A stretch of 64,000 nt of DNA from JBGSUZ01 sp043770095 (GTDB lineage: Bacteria > Bacillota > Clostridia > Peptostreptococcales > Acidaminobacteraceae): assembly GCA_043770095.1 (NCBI GenBank), contig JAYVIR010000002.1, positions 1 to 64,000 of the forward strand, written 5' to 3'. Below the pieces are notes generated by a model, which saw only the letters and a program-made list of their open reading frames with translations, had not been told where the DNA came from and did not search any database. Position 1 is the first letter of the stretch, and each line of letters starts with the position of its first letter. Below, piece by piece: positions 1 through 7,998 of this stretch. A program made the position numbers and the translations under genes.

Positions 1-378
1 ATTTAAATTGTCTTTTTTTAAAAAATTTCTAAACCTTATAGCCAAAGTATTGAATTCGCTTTGATGTTTCTTTTCTTTAAAAAAATCAATAATACCATAA
101 TCTTCTTTGATTTCTTCATCCGCATCAAGAATAAAAATCCATTCACTTTTTGCATATCCAATGCTAATATTTCTCATTTCGGAAAAATTATTATTCCAAG
201 GATGATGGTAAACATTCTGTGTATAATTTTTAGCAATTTCAACCGTTCTATCTGTTGATCCCGTATCTACTATGATTAATTCTGAATCTATTGCTTTCAA
301 AATATTTTGTATGCTTTTTAAACACCTTTCCAAATTGGCTTCTTCATCTTTTACCATCATGCATATACTTAACAGCAA
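1..378 (-). CDS. Family 2 glycosyltransferase, N-terminal part (cut by window edge)
   Basis: The minus strand encodes an open frame running off the left edge. It begins at a TTG (378) placed 5 bases after a strong GGGGGAG ribosome binding site. The visible 126 codons have the GT-A start of small family 2 glycosyltransferases: SICMMVKDEEANL at the N terminus, then IIVDTGSTDRT (nucleotide-binding loop) and WIFILDADEEI with the DxD metal/UDP-sugar motif. Enzymes of this type transfer a sugar from a nucleotide sugar to protein or lipid. Lying directly downstream of flagellin, it could glycosylate flagellin, but that is inference from position only. Its acceptor domain is outside the window. Confidence 0.85.
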   Translation of the reverse strand, partial: MLLSICMMVKDEEANLERCLKSIQNILKAIDSELIIVDTGSTDRTVEIAKNYTQNVYHHPWNNNFSEMRNISIGYAKSEWIFILDADEEIKEDYGIIDFFKEKKHQSEFNTLAIRFRNFLKKDNLN

Positions 379-398
379 GAAAACTCCCCCTAAAAAAT

Positions 399-426
399 AA
401 AAGCCGAGAAATAATTCTCGGCTTTT
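399..426 (-). terminator. Rho-independent terminator of flagellin
   Basis: A perfect 12-bp inverted repeat (arms 399-410 and 415-426) with a 4-base loop is followed on the minus strand by ATTTTTTA. It lies 15 bases after the flagellin stop and separates flagellin from the downstream glycosyltransferase. Confidence 0.93.
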
Positions 427-440
427 CAAATTATTTTTGC

Positions 441-1259
441 TTATCTTAACAATTGTAAGACGCCTTGAGGTGCTTGGTTTGCTTGTGCAAGCATTGCTTG
501 TGATGCTTGTGTCAAAATGTTTTGTTTTGTGAAGTTCATCATTTCTTTCGCCATGTCTACATCTCTAACTCTTGATTCAGCCGCTTGAAGGTTCTCAGAA
601 GAGTTGTCAAGGTTTTTGATTGTATGCTCAAGTCTATTCTGCCATGCACCAAGTTTTGATCTTTCTGTTGAAACTTTAATGATTGCAGCATTGATTTGAG
701 TAACCGTTTTACCCGCCGTTGCTGCTGATACAACTGAGACAGAACCAGCTGCAACGCCTAATAAAGTGTTAGTCATACTTGCAATTTTAACGTCTAATAC
801 TTGAGCATCATTCGCACCGATATGGAATTTTTTACCACTAAATGCGCCGGCAAGCAATTTTTGTGTATTGAATTCTGTGTTGTTTGCAATTCTTCCCACT
901 TCTAATGACAATTCATCCATCTCTGTTTTAACTGCCGTTCTATCCCCAGCTACGTTAGTATCATTTGCAGCTTGTACTGCAAGTTCTCTCATTCTTTGGA
1001 GAATAGAATGCATTTCATCAAGTCCACCCTCAGCTGTTTGAATCAAAGAAATACCATCTTGAGCATTTCTTGAAGCTTGATCCAAGCCTCTAATTTGGCC
1101 TCTCATTTTTTCAGAGATTGATAATCCAGCTGCATCGTCGCCAGCTCTGTTGATTCTAGAACCTGAAGACAATTTTTCAATTGATTTTGAAGCGCCAGTT
1201 GTATTGATGCTAAGTTGTCTGTGTGTATTCATTGCCATTAAGTTATTATTGATTCTCAT
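441..1259 (-). CDS. hag: Flagellin
   Basis: Structural subunit of the flagellar filament, 272 residues. The N terminus (MRINNNLMAMNT, then RINRAGDDAAGLSISEKMR around residue 35) and the C terminus (RVRDVDMAKEMM, ending GVLQLLR) are the conserved D0/D1 coiled-coil segments that assemble the filament and carry the export signal. The middle (about 140-190) is short, so the surface domains D2/D3 are nearly absent; this is a minimal Hag-type flagellin. The start follows AAGGAGG at 8 bases. It is monocistronic between its own sigma-28 promoter and a terminator. The leader shows CsrA-type sites, and fliW and csrA lie just upstream. Confidence 0.97.
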   Translation of the reverse strand: MRINNNLMAMNTHRQLSINTTGASKSIEKLSSGSRINRAGDDAAGLSISEKMRGQIRGLDQASRNAQDGISLIQTAEGGLDEMHSILQRMRELAVQAANDTNVAGDRTAVKTEMDELSLEVGRIANNTEFNTQKLLAGAFSGKKFHIGANDAQVLDVKIASMTNTLLGVAAGSVSVVSAATAGKTVTQINAAIIKVSTERSKLGAWQNRLEHTIKNLDNSSENLQAAESRVRDVDMAKEMMNFTKQNILTQASQAMLAQANQAPQGVLQLLR

Positions 1260-1263
1260 AAAA

Positions 1264-1305
1264 GTTCCTCCTTGAATTTAAGTTCTACTATAGCGTCCTT
1301 GCTAT
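1264..1305 (-). promoter_or_regulatory. Candidate CsrA-binding sites in the flagellin leader
   Basis: In the mRNA the 5-bp stem ATAGC/GCTAT (1290-1305) exposes AAGGAC in its hexaloop, the classic CsrA target (GGA in a hairpin loop). A second AAGGA is part of the Shine-Dalgarno sequence (1269-1273). Two such sites, the second over the ribosome binding site, is how CsrA represses hag translation in B. subtilis; csrA and two fliW genes lie next door. The sites are seen; binding is inferred. Confidence 0.7.
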
Positions 1306-1309
1306 GATG

Positions 1310-1342
1310 AAGGGTTAATACCCGGCCGTGCTACTAACCCTT
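1310..1342 (-). promoter_or_regulatory. Stem-loop at the 5' end of the flagellin mRNA
   Basis: An 8-bp perfect stem AAGGGTTA/TAACCCTT (1310-1317 and 1335-1342) begins only a few bases after the predicted transcription start. There is no T-run after it, so it is not a terminator. A 5'-terminal hairpin commonly protects long-lived mRNAs from 5'-end-dependent decay; that role here is inference. Confidence 0.5.
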
Positions 1343-1351
1343 TCATACATC

Positions 1352-1379
1352 TTATCGACATATTAATAAGATATCTTTA
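1352..1379 (-). promoter_or_regulatory. Sigma-28 (SigD/FliA) promoter of flagellin
   Basis: On the minus strand TAAA (1376-1379) is followed after 16 bases by GTCGATAA (1352-1359), close to the sigma-28 consensus TAAA-N15-GCCGATAA. The transcript would start near 1345 with a leader of about 85 bases. Confidence 0.75.
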
Positions 1380-1407
1380 ACAATTTTAACCGAATTTCAA
1401 TTTATTT

Positions 1408-1833
1408 TTAAAACATTTCTTTAGTAGTATATCTACCATCCGTAATCATCATTTGCATTGCTTTTCTATTTTTTGAATTGATCACAATTGGACTTTTAAG
1501 GTTTATCGTCATACTCTCTATGCTACCTGCAATTCTGCAAATCGTATAAACGCCAACTTCTTCTGCTGAGGTAATTTCAAGTTCTTCACAAACCTCTGTG
1601 GGAATATCAAATGCATAATTGGGTCTCATAAAGAAGGGAATAGTAACAACAAATGCAAGATTCGGTTCTTGTGTTGACTGTAACCACATAAATGGAACCG
1701 GCTCGTCTGTATCGTAATTGTTCAAAATGACAAATTTATTTTTGTCTTCAAACCCTGGTAGCCCTTCTTCAAAATGAATAACTGCATTTTCTTCAATCTC
1801 GATATTCCCAAAGTATTTTGTTTCAAAATTCAT
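1408..1833 (-). CDS. fliW: Flagellar assembly factor FliW (first copy)
   Basis: A 141-residue FliW, the protein that binds CsrA and flagellin in turn and so couples flagellin synthesis to secretion. The family core is visible: FEEGLPGFEDKNKFVIL near the N terminus, NLAFVVTIPFF in the middle and NLKSPIVINSKNRKAMQ near the C terminus. The ATG at 1833 is chosen because AAGGAGG lies 9 bases before it; a frame-compatible ATG at 1854 would overlap that ribosome binding site. It lies about 100 bases after csrA and just before the flagellin promoter. A second, divergent FliW precedes csrA. Confidence 0.93.
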   Translation of the reverse strand: MNFETKYFGNIEIEENAVIHFEEGLPGFEDKNKFVILNNYDTDEPVPFMWLQSTQEPNLAFVVTIPFFMRPNYAFDIPTEVCEELEITSAEEVGVYTICRIAGSIESMTINLKSPIVINSKNRKAMQMMITDGRYTTKEMF

Positions 1834-1934
1834 CGATTTTCGCCTCCTTGACATAATGGGTTAAAGTATCATTTTTTTATATACCCTTTTGCCTTCAAAA
1901 TGAAACACTTTAAAATTTTGAATATAAACTACTT

Positions 1935-2156
1935 TTATTTCTTCTCTTCTGAAATTTTTTTCAATAGATAATTCCCCGAAATTGAAGCTCTGTTTTCTTC
2001 TTTTATTTTTTCGAATATTTCTTTTCTATGAACTTCAACCTCTTTTGGTGCTACGATGCCTAATTTTACTATGCCATTGCCCATATCTAAAATTTTTATT
2101 TCAATATTTCCATTAATTATTAATGACTCTTCTTTTTTTCTTGATAAAATCAGCAT
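1935..2156 (-). CDS. csrA: Carbon storage / translational regulator CsrA
   Basis: A 73-residue RNA-binding protein that blocks translation by covering GGA motifs near the start codon. It opens with the canonical MLILSRKKEESLIING and contains IKILDMGNGIVKLGIVAPKEVEVHRKEI, the five-stranded core including the RNA-binding VHRKE segment (given here as parts of one domain). Its ribosome binding site AGGAGGAAT lies in the end of the upstream fliW copy, whose stop codon is 2 bases away, so the two are translationally coupled. The likely target is the flagellin leader, which has a hairpin with AAGGA in its loop. Confidence 0.96.
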   Translation of the reverse strand: MLILSRKKEESLIINGNIEIKILDMGNGIVKLGIVAPKEVEVHRKEIFEKIKEENRASISGNYLLKKISEEKK

Positions 2157-2158
2157 TT

Positions 2159-2587
2159 TTATTCCTCCACATTAAGTAGAAATTGAAACTTTAGAGGAAA
2201 ATCTTCATTTAAAATGACTTGCTTCGCAATCCTTTTTTCTGTATTTATTACCAATGGCGCCTTTAAATTAAACGTGCTCTCCACCAATGGGTCTCTGAGT
2301 ACAATAATATTGTATATTTCCATGTCATTCAAAGAATCCAAGCACAATTGTTTGACCACTTGTTCAGAAATTTCAAAATCGTATTCCGTGTAAAAAGCAA
2401 ATGGTGTCGTTACTGTAAAAGCTAAATCTTCCACATCAATGGATTGGAGTGACCAATATGGTGTTTCTGGTATTTGAATCAATATAAATTCTTTTGCCGT
2501 TTCAAACCCATATAAGCCTTCGCTAAATGTTAATACGTCGGTCTCTTCATACGTTAGCATTCCAAAAATGTCAGTCATAATTTCCAT
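2159..2587 (-). CDS. fliW: Flagellar assembly factor FliW (second copy)
   Basis: A 142-residue FliW paralogue. It has FSEGLYGFETAKEFIL, DLAFTVTTPFAF and NLKAPLVINTEKRIAKQ at the same places as the other copy, but differs at many positions in between. The ATG at 2587 has GGAG 7 bases upstream. It sits between the DUF6470 gene and csrA, the usual position of fliW in Bacillus, so this is probably the ancestral copy, with the one downstream of csrA the extra. Which one binds flagellin and which binds CsrA cannot be told from the sequence. Confidence 0.92.
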   Translation of the reverse strand: MEIMTDIFGMLTYEETDVLTFSEGLYGFETAKEFILIQIPETPYWSLQSIDVEDLAFTVTTPFAFYTEYDFEISEQVVKQLCLDSLNDMEIYNIIVLRDPLVESTFNLKAPLVINTEKRIAKQVILNEDFPLKFQFLLNVEE

Positions 2588-2638
2588 CAAATCACTCCAA
2601 TTATAGAATATATATTAAAAAATATTTGCTCATGTCCA

Positions 2639-3205
2639 TTATCCTTTTAGATCAAGTTGCGATGGTTCAAATCTCATTTTTAAATTACGTTCCTGAATCA
2701 AATAAATATTAACCTTGCCTGGGTTGTATTCAGAATTTATTTTTCCTTCTAAAAGATTATTATTAACTGTCCCTTTTGTGACGTTTACAGTTGTAGTACC
2801 TTCTCTAACGCTTATTTTGGGCCTTGATCTTGGCATAGTAACCATGCCAAACTCTTTTTCAAACTGACCGTAAGCATTATAATTTGCCTGTTCCGCAATT
2901 GTATTTCCGCCATTTTGAATGTTCGTCAACTCATTGCCTTGTTCAGCAACCCTTCCAATACTTTGGTACATAAGTTGAACCGACATTGCCGCATTTTCAC
3001 TTGTCAGCTCAAAAACATTTTTCAATCCACTTTCAGAAAAACATTGGCTTTGATCAATTTGAATTTGGGGCAAGGTAGACTCTATTTCAAGTTTTGGCGC
3101 CTCCGTTTTTAAAGAATTCTTTGCCAATGATGTCTGTCTATTCACCACTGCATTTTGTGTTTTAATGCCAATTTGTGCTGATTGAGATTCAATGACCAAA
3201 AGCAT
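2639..3205 (-). CDS. DUF6470 family protein (YviE-like), flagellar cluster
   Basis: A 188-residue protein of unknown biochemical function, matching B. subtilis YviE in position (between flgL and fliW) and in general character. It starts MLLVIESQSAQIGI and has a short central RPKISVREG stretch; the C terminus contains GKVNIYLIQE and KMRFEPSQLDLKG. There is no signal peptide or membrane segment. The start has AGGGTGA 6 bases upstream, and only 15 bases separate it from flgL. The assignment to the YviE/DUF6470 group rests on synteny plus N-terminal similarity. Confidence 0.75.
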   Translation of the reverse strand: MLLVIESQSAQIGIKTQNAVVNRQTSLAKNSLKTEAPKLEIESTLPQIQIDQSQCFSESGLKNVFELTSENAAMSVQLMYQSIGRVAEQGNELTNIQNGGNTIAEQANYNAYGQFEKEFGMVTMPRSRPKISVREGTTTVNVTKGTVNNNLLEGKINSEYNPGKVNIYLIQERNLKMRFEPSQLDLKG

Positions 3206-3220
3206 ATAATCACCCTATTT

Positions 3221-4849
3221 CTATCTTATAAAATCTAATAACGACGGTTGAATAATCTTGCCTCCAACTGACAATGCAGATTTGTAAACGTTCTCAGCGT
3301 TCTTAAGCGCCATGATGACTTCTGCCATATCTGCATCTTGAGAATCACTTAACAGTCTCGTGAAAGTGACACTGTTTTCTGCAATCCGCGCTTCTATGAG
3401 TTCAAGTCGATTACTTCTTGCGCCAATATCCGCACGAACGGCTAACAATTGATTCATATGACCATCTATTTTTCCAACAAAACCCGAAATAGCGGTTGTA
3501 TCGCCTATATCTAAATACCCAATAAATGTATTCATATCCTTAATCATTTTTGTTTCTGTCGTCACAACTTTTTGAATTCTAAGTTCTGGCTTAACTGGGT
3601 CTAAAGGATTAAGAACTGTTTCAAATTTAAGAGGCGCTGTACCTACAGTAACTTTACCCACTCCAAAAGCTGTATCTATAGAACTTTGGAGATTTGTCTG
3701 TAAAGTAGCTGGAGAATTGATCAAAATGGCATCATTCGGTATTAAAATGGTCTTCGTAACGCCATTATAGGTCATCACAAAACTTTTCCCGCGAAAATCT
3801 GCTACATTGGGCGCAGTTACGGCTCCACCAGTTACATTTGTATTTAATGAATTGACACCCGCTACAATCGTGGAAAGCGCTGTTGGTAATTGGTTTTCAG
3901 GGTTTGAAATATTCACAAGATTTGTCAACCCCGCACTTGCTGTGAGTGTTACATTATTTGTTGCACCAATATTTTTGGTACGAACAACTAATTTTTTATT
4001 GCCATCAAAATAGACATCTGCAACTGTTGATAATTTTGTAGTGCCACTCATTGAATTTCTATACTCATCGAGTACACTTTGCATATCCACCGGCTTTAAA
4101 GCAGTTCCTTTTAAATTTATTGTATTTACATTGAATGTCATTGCCCCAATGTTAACACCCAGCGTTTGCGCAGTGTAGTCTGTTGTCAAACTAAAATCAG
4201 TTTGAATTGCCGCCTTTTGAGCCGCTACACCTTTCACCATCACATCACTTGGCATCAAACTTGAAAAACTACTCACATCTAATTCATAGCCAAACAAATC
4301 AACCCCATAAGTACCTACAGGCATATATTCCTTAGGAGAAATTTCATAAATGGCTACAGGTTTATTGATCAGATCTTGCGCTGTAATAGGAATGTTGTAT
4401 TTGCCATCACTGGTAAGTAAAGGTTTATCCGTAAAATAGGCTGAAAATTGATATTTACCAGTAAAGTTTGAATTACCACCTGAAATTAAATGATCTCGCA
4501 ATTGTATGATTTCTTCTCTTATTTTTTGAGTATCATCTTTTGTATTGGTTCCATTTGCCGCTTTAACAATTAACTCTCTAACACGCTGAAGAACTGATCC
4601 CATTTCTGAGACCGTTGACTCACTAGCATCTAACATTGCCTGAGCATCTCTTGTATTCTTACTGTACTGCGTCATATCTGCAATATCTGTTTTAAACTTC
4701 AGAATTTTAGCCGCTGCTACCGGATCATCCGAAGCAAAAATAACTCTTTTACCCGTTGATAATTCATCTTGCTTTCGGCTCATCACATTTAAATTTGTAT
4801 TTAAATTAGAAAGCATATTGGTGATCATCATGCTGTTGGTTACTCTCAT
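3221..4849 (-). CDS. flgL: Flagellar hook-filament junction protein FlgL (HAP3)
   Basis: Junction protein between the hook and filament, exported by the flagellar type III system. The N terminus (MRVTNSMMITNMLSNLNTNL, SRKQDELSTGKRV) and C terminus (RSNRLELIEARI, ADMAEVIMALKNAENVYKSAL) are the flagellin-like D0/D1 helices. At 542 residues it is far longer than the usual 300 or so: roughly residues 170-430 form an extra, beta-rich, Thr/Asn/Val-rich region that should be exposed on the junction surface. It is read from a GAGGTGAAAAT ribosome site 57 bases after flgK. Confidence 0.93.
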   Translation of the reverse strand: MRVTNSMMITNMLSNLNTNLNVMSRKQDELSTGKRVIFASDDPVAAAKILKFKTDIADMTQYSKNTRDAQAMLDASESTVSEMGSVLQRVRELIVKAANGTNTKDDTQKIREEIIQLRDHLISGGNSNFTGKYQFSAYFTDKPLLTSDGKYNIPITAQDLINKPVAIYEISPKEYMPVGTYGVDLFGYELDVSSFSSLMPSDVMVKGVAAQKAAIQTDFSLTTDYTAQTLGVNIGAMTFNVNTINLKGTALKPVDMQSVLDEYRNSMSGTTKLSTVADVYFDGNKKLVVRTKNIGATNNVTLTASAGLTNLVNISNPENQLPTALSTIVAGVNSLNTNVTGGAVTAPNVADFRGKSFVMTYNGVTKTILIPNDAILINSPATLQTNLQSSIDTAFGVGKVTVGTAPLKFETVLNPLDPVKPELRIQKVVTTETKMIKDMNTFIGYLDIGDTTAISGFVGKIDGHMNQLLAVRADIGARSNRLELIEARIAENSVTFTRLLSDSQDADMAEVIMALKNAENVYKSALSVGGKIIQPSLLDFIR

Positions 4850-4906
4850 ATTTTCACCTCTTTATCCTACAAATCAATTTAATCCTAACAATCAAAATTC
4901 TATGGT

Positions 4907-6580
4907 TTATCGACCAGCACCCAACTTGTTCACTATGATGTCAATCATTTCGTCAAAAGTGCTTAGCATTCTTGCATTTGCATTATAACTTTGTTGGAAA
5001 CGCACCATATCCGCCATTTCCTCATCTAACGATACACCTGAATAAGAATCTTTACTTACTGTTAATTGTTTCATTTGAACCCCTTGATTTGTATAGACTC
5101 GTGTCGCTTCTTGCTTATCAACCGCAAGGTTGGTAACCAAAGACTTAACAAAGTCGTCTGGACTACCCCAATCGTAAAGTTTGACGTTATTTCGACTGGC
5201 TGCCATTTTAAGTGCATTTGTATTTTTGCCCGGAAGCGGATTGGCGTTATCTGCTGCTGCAATTTTATTTAAATCTAGGTCTATGTCTCTAGAAATTGTC
5301 ACTTGATCGGCTTTTAATCTGTCCGTCACATAATATTTGCCATCAATTAACTTCACAGATTTTTTAGCATAATCAGGGTTATTTTTTAATATGTTATTAA
5401 TATTACTTCTAATAATTTGAGCATTACTCTCTTCAATTTCCTTTGTCATAAGTACAGGTGTCGCATTTATGCCTTGAATAACAGAAGAGGTTACGTCTAT
5501 AGGCGCACCTTTATTTAACCCTTCCGCTAAGAAATAAGCATTGTACTCTGCTGTCGTCTTATCTGAAAAAGTAAAGAAATTAACACCGGTTGTGCTTGCA
5601 AGACCAAACCCTTGGCTATGAATATTGTTCATTTCAGAGGCCAATGTATCTATAAATTCATTGAGTTTGTCTACATAATATGGAATCCCTTTATTTGATC
5701 CGTCAATATTGTCTCTCATTTGAATAATAGCGGCAACTTTGCCTTCAGACGTTCTAAAATCAGCACCAGATTTCCACTTAAAATCGATAATATCGTCTAC
5801 ATCATCTTCATTTGCACGAGCTGTTCTAGGAATCGTATCCAATTGATCGTAACTAAAGTGGTTCACCAATTCATGGCCATTGATCATGACATGAAAACCC
5901 TTGTTATTGTCTTCATAGTAATCTACTTTTGTAAGTTTTGATAATTTATCTACAAGTAAATTTCTCTGATCACGAACATCATTGGCTTTTCCACCCGTAA
6001 GTTCAGAATTAAAAATAATTTTATTTAAACTCGAAATTTGCTGAGCAAAACCATTAATTTCTGTTGCAGCCACGCCCATTTCGAAGTTTGTATCTTTTTG
6101 CATTTTTTTGAGTGACTCCGACATATTTTGTATGCCTTCTGCAAGACCAATACCCCTTTGCCTTACCAAAGCTCTAACCGTTAGGTTCTCTGGCGTTTTG
6201 CTAAGTTCTTGCAAAGACGCATAGTAATTGTCCATCAATTTACCGAAACTTGCATCTGAAGGTTCTTTAAAAATCCCCTCTACATTCTTTAAAATATCAT
6301 CATATACTTGATACTGTCCTAACTTAGAGTTCTCGCCTCTAAAGGAAAAATCTAAGAATTCATTTCTAATTTGCTTAACTGCATCCACATCTACGCCAGT
6401 TCCAACCATGCCGTAGCTACCAGGCAATTGCTCTGGACTTGTTGCGTGCATATCCACTCTTTGACGTGTATATCCTTCAGTATTGGCATTGGCAATATTG
6501 TGAGAAAGTGTATGAAGGGCTCGTTGTTGAGAAAAAAGACCCATTTTGGAAATGTTTAAACCTGCAAAAAGTGATGGCAT
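4907..6580 (-). CDS. flgK: Flagellar hook-associated protein FlgK (HAP1)
   Basis: First junction protein on the hook, 557 residues. The N terminus (MPSLFAGLNISKMGLFSQQ, then LSHNIANANTEGYTRQRV) holds the flagellar rod/hook signature; the C terminus (GVSLDEEMADMVRFQQSYNA, ARMLSTFDEMIDIIVNKLG) is the matching helix. The ATG at 6580 is chosen because it follows GGGGGGAAC and gives the family N terminus; upstream in-frame codons would overlap flgN. The gene follows flgN, whose product is its chaperone, by 13 bases. Confidence 0.95.
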   Translation of the reverse strand: MPSLFAGLNISKMGLFSQQRALHTLSHNIANANTEGYTRQRVDMHATSPEQLPGSYGMVGTGVDVDAVKQIRNEFLDFSFRGENSKLGQYQVYDDILKNVEGIFKEPSDASFGKLMDNYYASLQELSKTPENLTVRALVRQRGIGLAEGIQNMSESLKKMQKDTNFEMGVAATEINGFAQQISSLNKIIFNSELTGGKANDVRDQRNLLVDKLSKLTKVDYYEDNNKGFHVMINGHELVNHFSYDQLDTIPRTARANEDDVDDIIDFKWKSGADFRTSEGKVAAIIQMRDNIDGSNKGIPYYVDKLNEFIDTLASEMNNIHSQGFGLASTTGVNFFTFSDKTTAEYNAYFLAEGLNKGAPIDVTSSVIQGINATPVLMTKEIEESNAQIIRSNINNILKNNPDYAKKSVKLIDGKYYVTDRLKADQVTISRDIDLDLNKIAAADNANPLPGKNTNALKMAASRNNVKLYDWGSPDDFVKSLVTNLAVDKQEATRVYTNQGVQMKQLTVSKDSYSGVSLDEEMADMVRFQQSYNANARMLSTFDEMIDIIVNKLGAGR

Positions 6581-6593
6581 TTTTGGTTCCCCC

Positions 6594-7088
6594 CTATACT
6601 TTGGCGTCGAAAATACTGCTTTTCGTTTTAACCTTTGTATCAGCCGCACCTTGCGTGTATCGACCATCTGACTCAAGACTGCTCATTAATTCCATGTTGA
6701 GGTGGATCATATCAAGAGACTGCTCTAGGAGCTTGCCATTAAGTTCATTTTTATTTTTCAAACTGAGAACGGCTTGGGCAAGTTCGTCCTTAACGCGTTC
6801 AATTTTTTGTTTTGACGCTTCATCTAAGTAGGCAATAAGGTCATTTAAATTTTCTACATGTTCCGCTTGAAGAGAACGAATCAAATCACTTGAAACATTC
6901 CCTCTCATATTTTCTAATTTTATAAGTGATGCCACTAAAGTTTGCTCTCTTAGAGTCATTTTTTCTAAAACTTTAATATTACCGTCAATGATGACTTGCT
7001 GTTTTTCCTGTGCAATCTTAACGGCTTCGTTATAGACATCTCTTTCCTTTGTTAAGATCAAAACTAAATCCGCTACCATTTTTTTCAT
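6594..7088 (-). CDS. flgN: FlgN-family flagellar export chaperone
   Basis: A 164-residue, mostly alpha-helical protein (FlgN/YvyG family) that keeps FlgK and FlgL soluble before export. The sequence is rich in Leu, Glu and Lys with helical repeats, and has the family's N-terminal pattern of a helix ending in QVIIDGNIKVLEKMTLREQ. The start has AAGGAGAAC just upstream. It stands between flgM and flgK as in Bacillus. Identification relies on synteny as much as on sequence, because this family is poorly conserved. Confidence 0.85.
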   Translation of the reverse strand: MKKMVADLVLILTKERDVYNEAVKIAQEKQQVIIDGNIKVLEKMTLREQTLVASLIKLENMRGNVSSDLIRSLQAEHVENLNDLIAYLDEASKQKIERVKDELAQAVLSLKNKNELNGKLLEQSLDMIHLNMELMSSLESDGRYTQGAADTKVKTKSSIFDAKV

Positions 7089-7144
7089 TTCATGTTCTCC
7101 TTTTTCTGATGAGGACTTGAAAATCCTACCTAACTATTTTAAGA

Positions 7145-7170
7145 AAAGGGACTCCTCACGAGTCCCCTTT
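7145..7170 (-). terminator. Terminator-like hairpin between flgM and flgN
   Basis: GGGGACTC/GAGTCCC with a 5-base loop is followed by TTTTCTT on the minus strand, 6 bases after the flgM stop. It would uncouple flgM from the genes after it, letting flgM be expressed more strongly than flgN-flgK-flgL. Confidence 0.75.
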
Positions 7171-7176
7171 GAAAGT

Positions 7177-7452
7177 CTATTTGATAATCTCTAGCATTTT
7201 GTCTATGACTTGTTCAGCAGTTGGATTATAATTGCCTGTTTTGATTTGTTCTTTAATTTGAGCAACCTTTTCTTCTCTGATTTCTGGCAGTTGATGAAGC
7301 GCCTTCATTGCCGCTTGTTGAATTTTTGCTTCCTTGCTAATTTCAATTTTATCTGTCTCAAAACCGACGTGAGTCTTTTGTTCAGCTTTAGGAGCCACCT
7401 TTTGATAGGCTTTAACGACGTTCTGTACGCCAATATTACTATTAATTTTCAT
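7177..7452 (-). CDS. flgM: Anti-sigma-28 factor FlgM
   Basis: A 91-residue anti-sigma factor that holds sigma-28 inactive until it is exported through the finished hook. It starts MKINSNIGVQNVVKAYQK, has the DKIEISKEAK motif before the sigma-binding region (about 35-45), and ends in the helical part VAQIKEQIKTGNYNPTAEQ with VIDKMLEIIK. The start has AGGGGGTG upstream. It is itself driven by an almost ideal sigma-28 promoter, giving negative feedback. Confidence 0.94.
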   Translation of the reverse strand: MKINSNIGVQNVVKAYQKVAPKAEQKTHVGFETDKIEISKEAKIQQAAMKALHQLPEIREEKVAQIKEQIKTGNYNPTAEQVIDKMLEIIK

Positions 7453-7491
7453 TTAAAAACACCCCCTGATCTACCTAATTGTCTATTAACA

Positions 7492-7518
7492 ATATCGGCA
7501 AATCAGAGGGTATGTTTA
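7492..7518 (-). promoter_or_regulatory. Sigma-28 promoter of flgM
   Basis: The minus strand reads TAAA (7515-7518), exactly 15 bases, then GCCGATAT (7492-7499), a full match to the sigma-28 consensus. Transcription would start near 7485, about 33 bases before the flgM ATG. Confidence 0.9.
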
Positions 7519-7567
7519 CACTTAAATGCAATTTAAATTATTTTTTTTTATATATGACCCATTTTCT

Positions 7568-7981
7568 CTATTTCTTAATAAACATGCCCCTACTCTCTGG
7601 CGCTTTCTTCTTTACAGGTGCTGGTGCAGGCACCTGTTTCTTATCCACTCCAAACGCCTGATTAAAGCCCTTTTTCATTTCAGCGCTACAAGCATCGCAG
7701 TAACGCCCTGAGGAAATTGTCTTTCCGCAGCGCTCGCATTCAAGGCCTACGCCATCGCCTTTAAGTGCCAGCTTTCCTTGTCTTAAAAATTTGAGTATCT
7801 TGTCCTCATCGACTTCCGTTGCTATAGCAACGTCTTCAACCGATGAACCTGGATTGTCATAGATATATTCTCTGACCAGTCTGAAAATTTCATCATCATT
7901 TTCATAACAATTTGAACAAAATTTCTGTCCTTCCTCTGCTGAAAACATTCTTCCACACTTAACACAATTTTTTAATTGCAT
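7568..7981 (-). CDS. YvyF-like flagellar-operon zinc-ribbon protein (TIGR03826 type)
   Basis: A 137-residue protein with two CxxC pairs at the N terminus (CVKCGRMF near residue 6, then FCSNCYEND) and two more at about 93-110 (CERCGKTI, YCDACS), i.e. two zinc ribbons around a short helical winged-helix-like part (SVEDVAIATEVDEDKILKFL). It resembles B. subtilis YvyF, which lies at the same place between comFC and flgM. The function is unknown; a regulatory role in flagellar or competence expression has been suggested by context. The C terminus is Pro/Lys-rich. Confidence 0.82.
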   Translation of the reverse strand: MQLKNCVKCGRMFSAEEGQKFCSNCYENDDEIFRLVREYIYDNPGSSVEDVAIATEVDEDKILKFLRQGKLALKGDGVGLECERCGKTISSGRYCDACSAEMKKGFNQAFGVDKKQVPAPAPVKKKAPESRGMFIKK

Positions 7982-7998
7982 ACAGCTTCCCCCTTAGA

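Noticed and set aside
61..258. 65-codon plus-strand frame at the left edge
   Set aside because: Opposite the glycosyltransferase, which has family motifs on the minus strand.
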